From Galbula dea (taxonomy: Eukaryota > Chordata > Aves > Piciformes > Galbulidae), in the NCBI GenBank assembly GCA_013399015.1, contig VWZX01008936.1, positions 5,035,126-5,099,125 of the forward strand: DNA of 64,000 bases. The letters are read 5' to 3'. The notes beneath the pieces were generated by a model. That model worked only from the letters and a program-made list of their open reading frames with translations. It was not told where the DNA came from and searched no databases. The translations under genes and the position numbers were made by a program. How positions within the stretch are numbered: the stretch's first letter is position 1; every line of letters begins with the position of its first letter. This document shows, one piece after another, positions 49,901 through 63,300 of the stretch.

Positions 49901-52900
49901 TTTAGTTGTGCAAACAGGCTTGTGCACAGAAAGTAAGTTTTCTTATACTGCACCCAACTCATTCACATTTGTTAAGACTCGTTTTCAGGACTGTTAAACC
50001 AAAATTAAATATATTCCACTAGCACCACCTGGTGGGCCCTCAGCTTTATGCTAGAGGTTGTGTCTGCTGTATTCGAAATACTTTAAGGACCTTAACACTT
50101 ACTATCACAAGCTATTTTCTTTCTCAGATTAAATAAGCATTATATATTTTGTATGAAGAGAATGTGAAGACCTGTTCAGAACATTCAGATTTTCAATCTC
50201 TTAATTTTTACAGGAAAAAAGTATTTCTTGTAAAAGGTAAAAAAAAAAAAAATAAATCTAAGAACACTTACAATAGTTTTTTTAAATTCAAAGCTATTAC
50301 ACACCTACAAAGATGCATAATGATAAAGACTACATTTAACAAGCTCACTACCAACAGTTTAGTTATATTACAGTTTCATGCACTGCATGTAACAGCACGT
50401 TTTCTAAAGCTTACAAGGTTCTTAATTTTAACTGAAAACCCTTTCAAAATTATGTGCAAAAACCTACTGTGTGCATAATGGAAAAGACATATCAGGCTAG
50501 AGGCTTCTAGGGTTAAAGATGGATGCAGCTTCCTGACATTTCCATGAACCTTACCAGCATTTCAGACTATTTTATTACACTGAAGTCATTTCCCCACAAT
50601 CAAAAGCAACACTGGATTAATAACCTAGAGAGAGAAAGAAACTTCATCCAACTTTACATAACTTACTGTTCTTAAAAATCTCCAAAACCCTGATTTACAA
50701 CTTGAAGCCCTTAAAATAACATAATAAGAAACAATACCAGTACCAAGAAGAGACCAGTGCTAATACTGGGAAGAAAACTGCAGTCACTTTAAAACCAAAG
50801 GGTATCACAACCTCAAAATGAGCCCAGATCTTCATATTTGGTCACAAAATGATGATCTGCCAAAAACACTCACTTCCCAAACAAAATTTAGTAATTGTGG
50901 TTAACTCCTCTTACTCAGTTTTATCTGATATATATTTTCTTCACAAGCTTGTGGCAACAAAAGCTAGAGGCTCCCACAAAGGCCAGAAGTACAGAAGGGT
51001 CAAAGGATTATTCAGTGTTACTTACTAAAATAACTGGCATAAAAATTACCCAGGACACAAAAATAAAACAAAATAAAATGAAAAAAAAAAATGCTAGAAA
51101 AGAAAGTTACATTTAGAAACTTGATTGGAATGCTACCTGCTTTAATTATGTTGATAGATTTACTGATTAAAAGCAGAGGAGAGGCAGGGAAGACTGAATT
51201 AAGTACAGACACAAAAGAAGATTGGGCTATTTCATGAATGAGAAATCCATTGGGCTTTACTGAAAACACAGAAGTGACAACTAGCTCCAAAAGACCCTAA
51301 ATTCAAAAATGGTTAGGAGCTGTGGAAGTACTAGAGAAAAAGGATGTCTGCATCTGCTCTTATGTGTCCTTACATACCCATTTTTGGCAACTAACGAAAA
51401 CGACCTAGGGGAGGTCAAAGCAGCTCTTCATATGAAACAGCAATAATCCCTTTATTTGCATTTTGATTTGGCTTACTCTTTTCTTTCCTGTCAAGCAGGA
51501 CACTGCCCATGGCAGAAGCAACTTTGACAGCATCTCCAGCTCCTCATCATTACCAACGGCAAGCTGCAGGTTTCTTGCTGTCATGGGTACAGTTACCTGC
51601 TGTTCCCAGGACCTCACGTTTGGGTATGAGAGTGTTCCAGCCCCTACGTGCTGCACACAGCAGTTCCTTCTGCCAGGGAGGTGATGACTGCAGCCAACTG
51701 GAGCCTGCAGTCCCGGGCAGGCTGAGTGAGAGGCTGTGATTTATTCAGCCACACGCACTTCACCACAGGAACAATAGGATACCAGGCTTGACAGACCCTG
51801 GCTCTGACACAGCTATGCCATTACTATTTTTTTTCTCTTACAAGGAACATATGTCATGGAAGTGCAAGATAAAAAGGTTCTGATACATACTCAATAATGT
51901 ATTCAAAGAATAAAAAGCCCAAGAAGATATTTAAAAGCCTGTTCATTCTGACAGATGAGATTAAATTCAAAATCTGGTCTTTGCCCCTCCTCCAGCAAGC
52001 CAGTGGTATGGCAAAGGAAGACGTTAGGATCACGAAAACAGGTTATACTAGAAAACAATTCAACAGAATCAAGCCAAAAATCTATCCAGTTCATCTGTGC
52101 TTTTAAATAATCTACAGATATAGCTTTAAGTTTAAACAACATATAGTACACTCAGGAGATATTCCAGTATTAAAGATGCTTTACAATGACAAAATATACT
52201 GTTAGATAGAAATTGTCATTAATTTTCATTCCAAGACTTTTAGTGATTAGATACCACACAAGCATTGCTTCTCTTCCAAAAATACCATAGAAAAGCTCCT
52301 AGTGAAGCATAGAGAGGCCATTCACTTGGGGGGGCAGGGAGGTGACACACAGCATGACACAGTAGTTTTAAAGAACGGTTCCTGCTCAGGAGCTCTCAAG
52401 CACACATGAAGTTAAGGCAAAGTGTCTTCAGACAGTACACTAAATGATAAACAGTGATACAGACCCCACATTGCTGCTCAGACATATTCTGTAAGTTTCT
52501 ATAGAAACTGTTAGGTGAAATGAAATAGTGGTTTGAACTCACAACAAAAAAAGTCTATAAATGTTTCTACCCAGGTAGGAATGAGTTTGCCTTGTATTTA
52601 AAAAAAATTTACCAGAAATTATGTCATGCAAAGAGGAAAGCAATTTTGTCATGAACAACTCCATCAACTTTTTATTGTAAAAGTTATTAACTATTTCAAA
52701 CCAAGAACTCTGTCACACAACACAGAAAAACAGTATGTCCTTGAGTCACAAACCCTACCTTTGAAACAGCTTGCTGGCCATACAGCAGGGACAATACAAA
52801 ATAAACAATAAAAAATAAAACCTTATAAAGCAGCTTCTGAAATGACAGAATTATCATTCCTGCACTAGGGATTCTTTCTCTCTTGTTCAGACACAAATGG

Positions 52901-55108
52901 TATTTAGTGCCACTTAAGATGGTGACTTTCCTGGTACACAGTATAGACCTTCAGAATCTACTGAACAGAAAAGAATTAAGCCTATTCTATCAGCATTTAT
53001 CCACATAATCTAATAGTTTGTATCATTGCTTTAAACAATTAAAAACAACTTATCTTAAAATAACATTGACTTAGGCCTATATTTGATTTTCCATTTTTTC
53101 CTATAAGCTTAGACAGAACTAAACTTCACTACAAAACTGAAACATACACCTTCAGATGAAGAACAATGTGAAGAAAAAAAAATGGTTTGAAATACCAAGT
53201 TATAGTCTTTAAGCTCAATATAAAACAATTCCTCAATGTCTGTTTTACAAGAAATTAAAAGAAATACAAAAAACCAAAGCTATTTCTACTAAAAAGACCT
53301 GCACCCAAATCTCAGAAGAAATTAACAAAGATCAAAAAATTAATAAGTATATTTAAAAAGTAATTACTGATACAGTTGTCTTCTCATATTAGTCACTTCC
53401 CTCCTAGCTGGGAAATATTAGGGCTAGCAAAGCCCAGCATTTTTGACTTTCACTGCTTTGGATTGTAAAAGACAGTTGTGTGTTGATTTTACCCAAGAAC
53501 ATTTTGCCTATAATCATAATAAGAGGAGATCTCAAACAAGGACAATTATGTTCTGAGCCATGAAACCTGATTGCCTATTTGTTAATCACAAAAGAATATG
53601 AGGGAAGAAATTGTGGCATAAGATGTAAAAGCTTCCTTTAAAAAAGTTACTTCTTCTGAAAATGCAGCCTAGCTCTAGGACTTCCAGACTTTGATGAATG
53701 CAGAAAACATATCCCACATAAAACATTTAATTGACTACAGAATTAGAAGAGCTCAAAATTTTCTGATTTCAATTCCTCAGCTACCACCATTGCCCTCCCC
53801 AAAGAAAAGTGGTGTGAAATTTCCTGCCATTGAAACAGTAAGATTATTGCTACTTGCAGCACAATGAAATAGGTTTGAGAATTATTGCAAGATATAACAA
53901 GATACCATGCTTTAATTTCTTATGTATTAGCTACAACTCTATGAACCCCTAAATCAAAAACTACTTACCATACTAAACTAATAAAACTAACTGCCTAGCT
54001 ACAGCCTGGAATCCTTTATTCATCTGTGTATGAACCATGCCCTCAGCACATTCCTGCTAAGGGAAGAATGATCAGATATCTGTCTTCATCTTGTCTGAAA
54101 ACGATGACATTTTTCAGTAAGAGAAGGGTCCAAATGGCAGGTGTCAAAGAGCTTTAGCTTCACACGTGGTGCTAGGAGGCAGAAAAAACAACAGTAGCGT
54201 GTGGCCACGTCAGAGCCGCACAGAAGCTGCCGTACAAGTGCATATCTGAAAAGAGCAAACCTCATAGCCTGTTAAATCAATCTACTGCCAGATGCTGTTA
54301 TACAGAACAAAACTGGTGCTGCAGATTCATCCCCAGAAGAAATACACGTCCCATGTCCGCAGCGAAAAGTGAAAGACCTAGGGTGGCATCTCTGAAGACT
54401 GAAGGTGACAGTCACCTATGACTGCCCCCACTGCTTTCATTGACAGTTTCAGAAAACAGGTCTTGTCACTGCTCATAAAGCAGCTGGAGTTGAAGCTCCT
54501 TTCTGCTCTTGCAGAGAGCTTTAAAATCTGAACTCCAGGTCCAAAAATCTACTTCCCAGTTAGCCATCCAACTAAAAAGCAGTTGAGCAATTTATTTTTA
54601 CTTAAATTCCTACTCCACTAGAGTTTTATAAAGACAGCAAATTTAGCTACTGCTTTTCTCTCAGTTGCAGCAATGCCATGAGGAGAATCACAGCAATATG
54701 GATATGCCATAGAATACAGTATTACCTTAGTGTAAGAGGACAAGTTTAAAAAGAAAAAAAAGAAAAAGAGTACAGTGTGATTACAGTATGATTGTACTAA
54801 AGTAATTCTAAGCAGAGTTAGTGATAATTAGTTGTATTTAAATATATTATAAAGTTATCTATTTGTAACAAATTAGAAGAAAGCAAAAGTCAGTAAAAAA
54901 GGCTTCAGGATTGACAAAGGAAATTGGAACCCTAGAGTCCACTTCTAAAAAATATAATAGGCATGAAAGCCAGTGTGCTCCTTAAGAGTACACTTTGTAA
55001 CTTAAGACCAATCCTGCCAGAACTCACTTTTACACAACTAAATTATCCCGGTGACCTCAGGGGAACAAAAGTGTATATACAACATAAAAAAATACAGTCA
55101 AACACTGA

Positions 55109-55315
55109 CAAGATTTTACCTTTTTTTACCCACTGGAAGGAGGACACAGGCAGACAAAGAAACAAGCAATTTTGGCACAAGATTTTACCTTTTTTTACCC
55201 ACTGGGAGGAGGACACAGGCAGACAAAGAAACAAGCAATTTTGGCACAAGATTTTACCTTTTTTTACCCACTGGGAGGAGGACACAGGCAGATAAAGAAA
55301 CAACCAATTTTGGCA
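55109..55315. repeat. Minisatellite: three copies of a 69-bp unit
   Basis: Three head-to-tail copies of a 69-bp unit occupy 207 bp; the unit start agattttacc occurs at 55111, 55180 and 55249. Copies differ by only a few substitutions: copy 1 has CTGGAAGG where copies 2 and 3 have CTGGGAGG, and copy 3 has GATAAAG and CAACCAAT. Because 69 is a multiple of three, open frames on both strands become repetitive (on the plus strand KILPFFTHW.EDTGRQRNKQ; on the minus strand a matching periodic peptide). This is arithmetic, not evidence of a protein. Such arrays arise by replication slippage and are likely length-polymorphic. Confidence 0.93.
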
Positions 55316-57218
55316 GTCACACTTGAGAAAGAAGAGAAACACTAGGCGATGTTAAACACTCGAATTCTGTAGAGACTCTTGAAATGAGATTGCCTAGATG
55401 CATACATTAAAAACATGGCACAGTTCAAAAAGATGATGCTCACCCAAAAGCCTAGCAAAATCGTTTCACACTGAAGAGCTCAATTAGCAGCCTTATTTAG
55501 TCCCTGCCCCTCCCAGTTCTCAAGAGCCTGCTAAAGCCAACAAGCCTGACCCAACAACATGAATCACAGTAGACCAAGGGAAGCTGTAAGCTCCAGAGCA
55601 GCAGGGCGTCACCAAAGCTGTCCTGCCAGCAGCTCCTCAGCTCAGTGGTAGCACATAGGCAAAGCTGGTATTTCATCTTGCCCATCTTCAGCCATGCAGA
55701 GTCTTGCAAGAGGTAAGATCCACCCTGATTGCTTTTAGAAACAGCAGAGGCAAAGGATAAAACCCTGGGACTCAGCAGTCCACGTTCATGCATAGCTATT
55801 CAAGTTGAAGCATTATAAGGTACACCAAGAATGAGGGTTTTGGGGAACAAGTAAGACTCCTAAAACCAAAAAAGATTTCTTCCTATAAAGAAATACCTAG
55901 ACTTTGCTAGTACTACCTATATTTGGTGGTGTCATCAGTTTAACTGTGGAAACTGATGTATGCCCAAAATCTTAAGTTTCAAACCAAAACATTTCCCTAT
56001 TGCACATGCTGTCCTACCCACATCACCCTTTTTCTGTGGCACACAGCACATCTAAGACACAGACAATCCATTAAGGAGAGCCTGTCCCTTTCTCCTGTGA
56101 ATACAGACCTCTCAGGCAGCTTGTCAGTGAACTTCAGAGATGTGTCATATGCGAATAGTCACTTGGACTATCTGGAAAGCCTAAAGGAAAGGCTATTCAG
56201 CTTTAGCTGGTACAACAGGCAACACAGATGCAGCAACTGTTGTGGCTAAAACACAGTTAGTTAAGCTAGACCAAAGGCTGGAGCTTAGAGTCATGTTAAC
56301 ACTCATGGAGACTTTGTCCCCATAGTGGAGCATAAATGGACAAGACCACAACATATGGAGTAAAATGCCTCTTGGAGAACAGCACCTCCAGCAACTGTCA
56401 TATTCTTTAATGCTCACTGTGGGCAGTAGGGAGGCAGCCCAGGCAGAGCTGCCATGCAGCCTCCACAGCCCTAATTCCTGCAAAATTCTTATTTGTAGCT
56501 TTGGCTTGAGTTAGGCTTTATTCTGGGGTGGGTGGTTTGGTGTCCCCTCCACCCCCCATTATCACTGGTCTTTGTATGAGATCTGTCCTTAGCAAGCTAC
56601 CTTCTCCTCATCACAGATCCACAAGGGAAGGCTGTAGTCAGCCATACTCCTACAAGGGCTGAGCCATGCAATGTAGACTATCTGTAGAGCCTCTGCTGCT
56701 CCTCCTCTCTGCTTCCACCCCATTCATCTTAACATCTAGGCTGTATCTGAAGACATCCTATTAAATATTTTTAACGTACAGACACTTCTTGGCACAGCTT
56801 ACTGAACTCCAAACTACTCAGGTTTTTCCACACACAGAAACTCAAAAGAAATTAAGAATTCTGGAATCAGAATGAATGCTGTCAGGAAAAGTTCTTTGAG
56901 GTATTAAATACTAAGGAAAAGTGTGACCACATCTTTCTAGCCATGTTGGTTTTATTTACTTTAACTTTGATTAGGATTTTTCCTAAAAAAAACAAACAAA
57001 CAGAAAAAGGCCACACAAACACCACCCTCCCCCCAAACACCAAACCAGCTGTCTGCTGATTCTGCAGAATCTGCAGTCATCCTGTCATGAGGGCAATGGG
57101 AATCTACTTCTCTGGATAAAGTCATTAGGTTTCTATGTATGGATCCTGCAAGACAAGCCAGCAAGAAAGAGAGTCTCAGAATGATTCTTTCAGTTTCTGC
57201 AAACTGCTGAATGTTAGT

Positions 57219-57357
57219 GAATCATGGTGGCTGAAAGGCACCTGTGGAGATTAGCTGGCCTAACATCCTTGATCAAAGTAGGGTCAACCAAAGAAAGTTG
57301 CTCAGGGCTGCATCCAGTCAGGTTTCAAATAACTCCATGAGTGGAGACTCCAAAACC
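57219..57357 (-). mobile_element. Old CR1 LINE fragment, minus orientation
   Basis: The plus strand reads AATCATGGTGGCTGAAAGGC, CTGTGGAGATTAGCTGGCC, AAAGTAGGGTCAACCAAAG, GTTGCTCAGGGCTGCATCCA, GTCAGGTTTCAAATAACTCC and GAGTGGAGACTCC. This follows the block order of the reverse-complemented CR1 3' region (GGACCTCTGGAGATCATC, CAGGGTCAGCTAGAGCAGGT, GGGTTTTGAATATCTCCA). It has diverged more than the 8.7-kb and 30.9-kb copies and so is probably older. Boundaries are approximate. Confidence 0.72.
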
Positions 57358-60300
57358 AACAGGAACAGTTGGATTCTTTGTAGCTGAGAACTGACACTTT
57401 GGTAATATTAAAATGAAACTGTTCAGAAATGAAATTAATGTAGATATGTGCCCTGCTGATTCCTCTAGTTAACAGAGTAGGCTCACAATTTCAAGTGTTT
57501 GGCGTTAAACTATTAAGACTATTCTTGCAGTTGGTAACTAAGCTGTTACTTAAAAGCAAAACAAACCCACAAACTCCACAATTTTGGGGATCATGTCTAC
57601 AGAAGAGACAACACAGTATTAAAACAGGAACTGTCCAGATGAGAAGAGTTTTTCTGATAGAAACTTCATGGCAGTGCAGCAGTGAAGAGCCTGGAGGCTC
57701 TCTGGCTGATGCAGACAACTCCTACAGGGGGTTATGGAGAACATATGCCAGGGTGGCATATGCAGCACCCTTTAATACGGCAGAGCATCTTCTGCCCTCA
57801 GGCACCTTCTCAGCTCTGCTGGCTAGCACAGGAGGTGGCAGAGCCAAGCCTTGTCCTCAGCTTGCCCCTGGTAGACAGGGCAGTACTATTACTGCCATCA
57901 GCATCTCTGCAGCCCTGAGCCAGAGCAGTGCAAAGCTCATATTCGCACACCAGCATCGTCACAACTGACATCTGCTCTGGACCATTCCAGGGCTTTTACT
58001 GGCAAAGCTGTTATGAGGCTGAGAGCATTTCTTACATCCACTGCAGAGATGGGGTAACAAGCTTGTCCTCCACCAAAAGAACAAGGCACAAACATTAAAT
58101 ACTTCCCCCCACAGAAAAGACAGCCTTCCGAGTCCAACCATAAATAAAAGTTCAGCTAATTCAGATCAAAATTATATCATGGAAGTATTGATGTAGATGT
58201 TAATATTAAGTGACTAATTGCTACTTTGTTTTCTCCTCTACTAATCTATGAATTTGCCATGGAAGCATATGCAGCACCCCAGGAGAATCTAATCCTAAAA
58301 GGCCATGTAAACACTTCAACTGCATATTTGAAAACTATTTTCTAAACTTAGCCAAAGACAAGTATGTTCAAAATTCTATTCAAGATGTCAAAACATTTTT
58401 AGAAAATATAATTAAGGCTTTAAAATTATCAATACCACAAACTTGCATATCCTGGATTTGGGTTTAACCAAACCCTGAGAACCAGAGCAAATAAGTTTCT
58501 AAAACTCCAGACCTTAAGTTCCCCTGAGGATCGTAAAGGCTCATAACATCACCATCATCACAAATACCATATGATCTATGCAATTTTATTATATCAACTG
58601 TGGTACCAGAAAGAATAAACCACAAACTTATATTTTGTCATTAAATCTAATGGAAACTAGCTTATGAATGCTTTATAAATAAGGACTAGACATGAACTTA
58701 AACCATACATATTTCATTAAAATTTTGACACCGAGACCAATTTTAATCACGCTTGAACTTGACAGGCAGGTAAAAGAGACAGCAGGATGCTGGCAGAGCA
58801 GCTGGGTTCTACAGGAGCAGGCAAAAACAAGAGGAGTAGAGAGGACAGCCCTAAGCATTCCTTTAAAAGTATTTTTTGCTGCTGTTATTAGTTGAAGAAA
58901 TAGGATTAAAAGAATACTATATCATGATTTCAAAATTTCACATTAAAAAATTCAAATTGACAATGTCTGTTTCTATTCACTCTTCCAGCAGAAGATCAGA
59001 GTTAACATTTCCTTCAGCAGGGAGATAATCACTGAGAGGTAACACAAATCTCCACTTTGATTTACTTAAAAATGACAAACTAACTTCTAGAAAATAATTT
59101 TTTTTTAAAAAAACCAAATCAAAACAGTAACTTTGAGCTGTGATTTTACACTAGAAGGAAAAACAGACCAGGAACAAGTAATAAATGCATCACTGATTTT
59201 ACTAAAAGCCCACTTCCAAAGCATGTTTGCAGTGCAACATTGTAATGCAGACAAGAGAACCACCCATGGAGGATGCATGTCTAAACTGTTTCCCTGAAAC
59301 ATTTCTGTCTAATTCAAATGCCAAAATGTGTTTTATCCAAATGTTAGTTCTAGTTCAACCCAATAAAAGAACTGAACAGGCAGTAGGCATGTTGCCTTAG
59401 CTGCCAAAGATGTTTAACAAAATATAAACATTCATTAGGTTTGAGAGAAAAGTTTCATGTGAAAAGCCTATTCAATATTAGCAATACCTATAGCTACATA
59501 GAGATGGACAGCTTTCCTCCTCCCCTATTTCTTTTATTTAGAAAGCTGCACAGACAACTGAGCTACTTGAATAGTATTTGCTTTTACATAAAATATTGTG
59601 ATACAATTAGAAACTGGGATATTACTTGTCCTTGCAAACAGCATTCAAGTGAAAATGTTTCGATGTGAACAACAAATTTGCTTTCAGAAGCACTGAGTGT
59701 TTGAAGGAAAGGAAAACAACTGGCATAGAGAACTGCTAGATGGATGTGATCACATTTACAACTGTATGTGAAGTCAACAAAGCAACACAAATCTCCCAAA
59801 ACTGAAAAGGAGCAGGAAGAAAACCAGCATTATTCTCTACCCTTTTCCTTCCACTTGCCATTGTTCCTAGTTGTTGCTGCTAGGAGGGCCTGGTACTGAA
59901 GAAGGTGCTTCACATAGAGTACATCTGAAAGGAGACATCAAAATGCACAAGCTGTCTCACCTCTGTAGCACCCACGAAAAGAAATGGATCATTTCTCCTT
60001 CCTTCCACTTCCTCATAATTGACAAAACTGTTCTATTCAGTTATAGAAAGGAACTATCCTCAATAGTGCCTTCAGTTACAACTGTCTGACACTGCAGTCA
60101 TCTAAATCTAATCCCTTTTCAAGCTGAAATAACCTACTTAAAGGCCCTTTGAGACACACAGCATGTCTATATTCTCTGCCTCTCACAACCTGAATGTTTC
60201 ACCTGAAAACATTAGAAGAATGGTGAAGTATCTCCTGTTGCTGTGACTGCTTTCAATGTCATTCATGAAGCTATTAAGCCTGCTGTACACTTTGTTGATA

Positions 60301-63300
60301 AAAAAAGTTGAAAGAGTCCAGGCTAGCCTAGCCCCAGCTTTCAGTATCATACAAAATTACTCAAAGTGAAGGTGGAACATGGGTAGCACTCACTCTTGCA
60401 CTGCCAGTAGCTTCTAAGAGCTGCTAGCCTAAAAACAGGAAAAGAAATGACCATTTTGTGTAACTGCAGAGGGAAAGAGCCCTTTACTGATAGTCACAAG
60501 GCATTTGCTTTTCAGTCCTGGAAGAATCTCAGGCTATCAGGCATCCAGAAGTCCTGTTACTGTGGGAATTTGTTATCAGCTGTACAAGGGGCAATTTTGC
60601 TGAGTTTTACTACTCAAGACAAACCTTAATGTATTTTCAGATGAAGACTTCTATCCAAATTTTGGATTTGCCCCCAAATCGTCATTTTTTACCAGACTTC
60701 AACACTATTGATACATCAAAGAATAAACTCTTCCTGACTAGTGACAGCATTGCACACATACTCATTTTTCTTCAAAATTTCTAATTATTATTTAGAAATA
60801 CATGCAACTCACACACATACACACTCTCTAACAGAGATCTAGGATGAAGAATTTGGGTCCCAAAGGTAAGTCTGACAGATAAAAGCAACTGAAATTAAGG
60901 CCTAAAGTGGAGTGTTAGACAGTCTAATGCAATCTAAGCACCTAACGTAAGCTTCTGCTATCAGCACCAGTGCTAATAGCAAGGTAAGTTAAAACAAATC
61001 AATCAATCTGTCTATCACATCTCAACAATAAAGAAAGCCTAGTAAGAGCTGAAATGCAGAACACTGAATGTGGTTTCACAAATGAATAGGTATGAAGTTT
61101 GGCAGAATCTCAGCTTAAGTAAAAGCATATTACTGACAACCTCATACAAATGGACAAGCGCTTACTTCTCCCATTAGGTTCCTACAGGATGTCTACTTGA
61201 AGACAAACCACTATCCAAATATTCAAGCAGGTCAGGCTGTATTAGTACCTCACAAATCAGAGGATACACCTTGCATTTACAACATTTTTATCTGGACTCT
61301 TTTAGCATTAATCACACTATATTTGGATGCTTCTACTTAATTAACTCCTGACAGAATTTCACAAGTAATTCCTGCTGAAGCTTTTCTGTATATAGTGAGT
61401 AGCCTAAATGAATTTTCCCAATCGAGACTAGTGAAAATTTACCAATGGCCACAGCTATTTCATGACAAATTCAATTAAAACACAAACATATGTTTTTGAT
61501 ATCTCTTACATATGAACAAGGTAATAGAGTAATATTCCAAACACCACAAGCACCACTTATTTTAGAAAGGCAATACTGACACAAATCATAAATTAAGATT
61601 TTAATGGTTTTAATTTATGCCCACTTCTAAGTATCAAAGATGTTCTTAGCATGCTGATACCATACTAGTGTGGCACCACCCTATTTCATCATACGCAACA
61701 GCTAAAGGCTAGCAGTGTAAAATACAGAGATATGGGTAACAAGAACCACACTGATAGTTACCCTAAATAAGGGGGAGGATTTCCTATGCACAATTTCCCC
61801 TATTTTAAATATGAGGTTTCTGGGTCTCTCTACTTTTTACTATTTTCAGGTCAAAACACAGTGGTTTTCAGTCTGTGGTTCACAGGCTTCTTCCAAGGGG
61901 TTCACCCAGGTTACAGAAGAAACCTGTTCACTGTCAGTAAGCTTACAGTCTCTGGAGTGAATTCAGCATAAAATCACTGCTATATACATTTTGTAAAAAC
62001 ATGATTTCAGTTTGAGTGAGATTTAGGAATAAAATGCCCAGTCTTGCTCTATGAATATACCTCATGCAACAGACACATTCCAAAACTGTTCCCAGGGAAC
62101 CTGATAGGCACACCAGGCAGAAAGGGTAGCACTTGCTCAGTGCACATCCTTTGTCTGGCATTTGTCAATAACCTTTAACTTTCCCAACATGTTCTTGTTG
62201 TGTGTTTGTAAATATTTTTGGACGGTTCTTACTCTTCTCTTGGCTTCTGCTGTACTGCAATACCAGATGTCTTCTAGCCGATGATCTTAAAAATAACTAT
62301 TTATGCTGAAGTAACAGACCTAGGAGAAACCAGCCTGTGTACAAATTACTCCACAGTGGGGAACAAAAACTGAAAACAGAGGGGGAGAGGAATTATTGCA
62401 ATCAATTTCTCACATTTATTATCTGACTTGCAAACAAGTATTTGAGATCAGTATGTTTCTAATTGAGGGATTTCTCAAAGTCACCCTTGAACATACTGTC
62501 ACATGTGTAATGTCTTTTCATCCCAAAACGTTCTGTAATTTGACAGAAGGGATTTTGTCTATTCAGTATCCTTTAAAGATCTGAAGATATTTACTCATTG
62601 AGAATACATAACTTTTCGAATCCCTGGTTTATGATTTGCTCTTAGAAAGAGGAAACATCAAAGGAAAGTTACATTAATAACTTTCTTTTCACCCTCAAGA
62701 TCGTTTTGCCACAGACTGCCCTGGACCCAAATCAAACACCACCTCCTAGTGTTCTGGAAAAACCAACTCAAGTTTTAGATTTCTTACACTAGCTACATTT
62801 ACTTCCTGACCCACACTGCTAACATCCAGACTCTACATGTATTTTACTCTTTTTCTGAATTTAAAGGAATTCATAATCTCTTTAGCTGCACTGACATACT
62901 CCCAATTAGTCCTGGTTCTTATCTTAAAAACTGAAGTTATTTCTCCAAAATAGAATTTGAAGATGGTTCCATAATTATGTCCAATGCACAGCTTATAAAG
63001 TTTGTTTTAAAAAGTTCTAAATTCATGCTATAAAAGCCAGAAATTATCATCTCCTATTTCCCCTGTCCCACTGTACCTTTACCAATTACCATTTCTTTTT
63101 CTCCCCTGAAAGAAGCACAGCTAGTGACAGTACTGGTGTCTACAGTAACATTTTAAAATAAGCAACAGAGTTAGGGCAAAGCTTTACTTTCCTGGACTCC
63201 TTCAAAATGTAGATAACTTCTGAATTTCCCCTTTTGAACATAGCATGGGTTCAGCTCAACATAGACATCAATCTGAATGCACCAGGAACAAACTCAGGTA

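Noticed and set aside
51405..51656. Minus-strand peptide ARNLQLAVGNDEELEMLSKL as the missing YqgF exon of SRBD1
   Set aside because: It lacks the GNGTACRE motif and has no splice sites giving the phase needed to join exon A.
63240..63300. Minus-strand IQIDVYVEL-like stretch as the end of the exon before exon A
   Set aside because: Only loosely similar to the expected LDV.Y, with no donor in the right phase.
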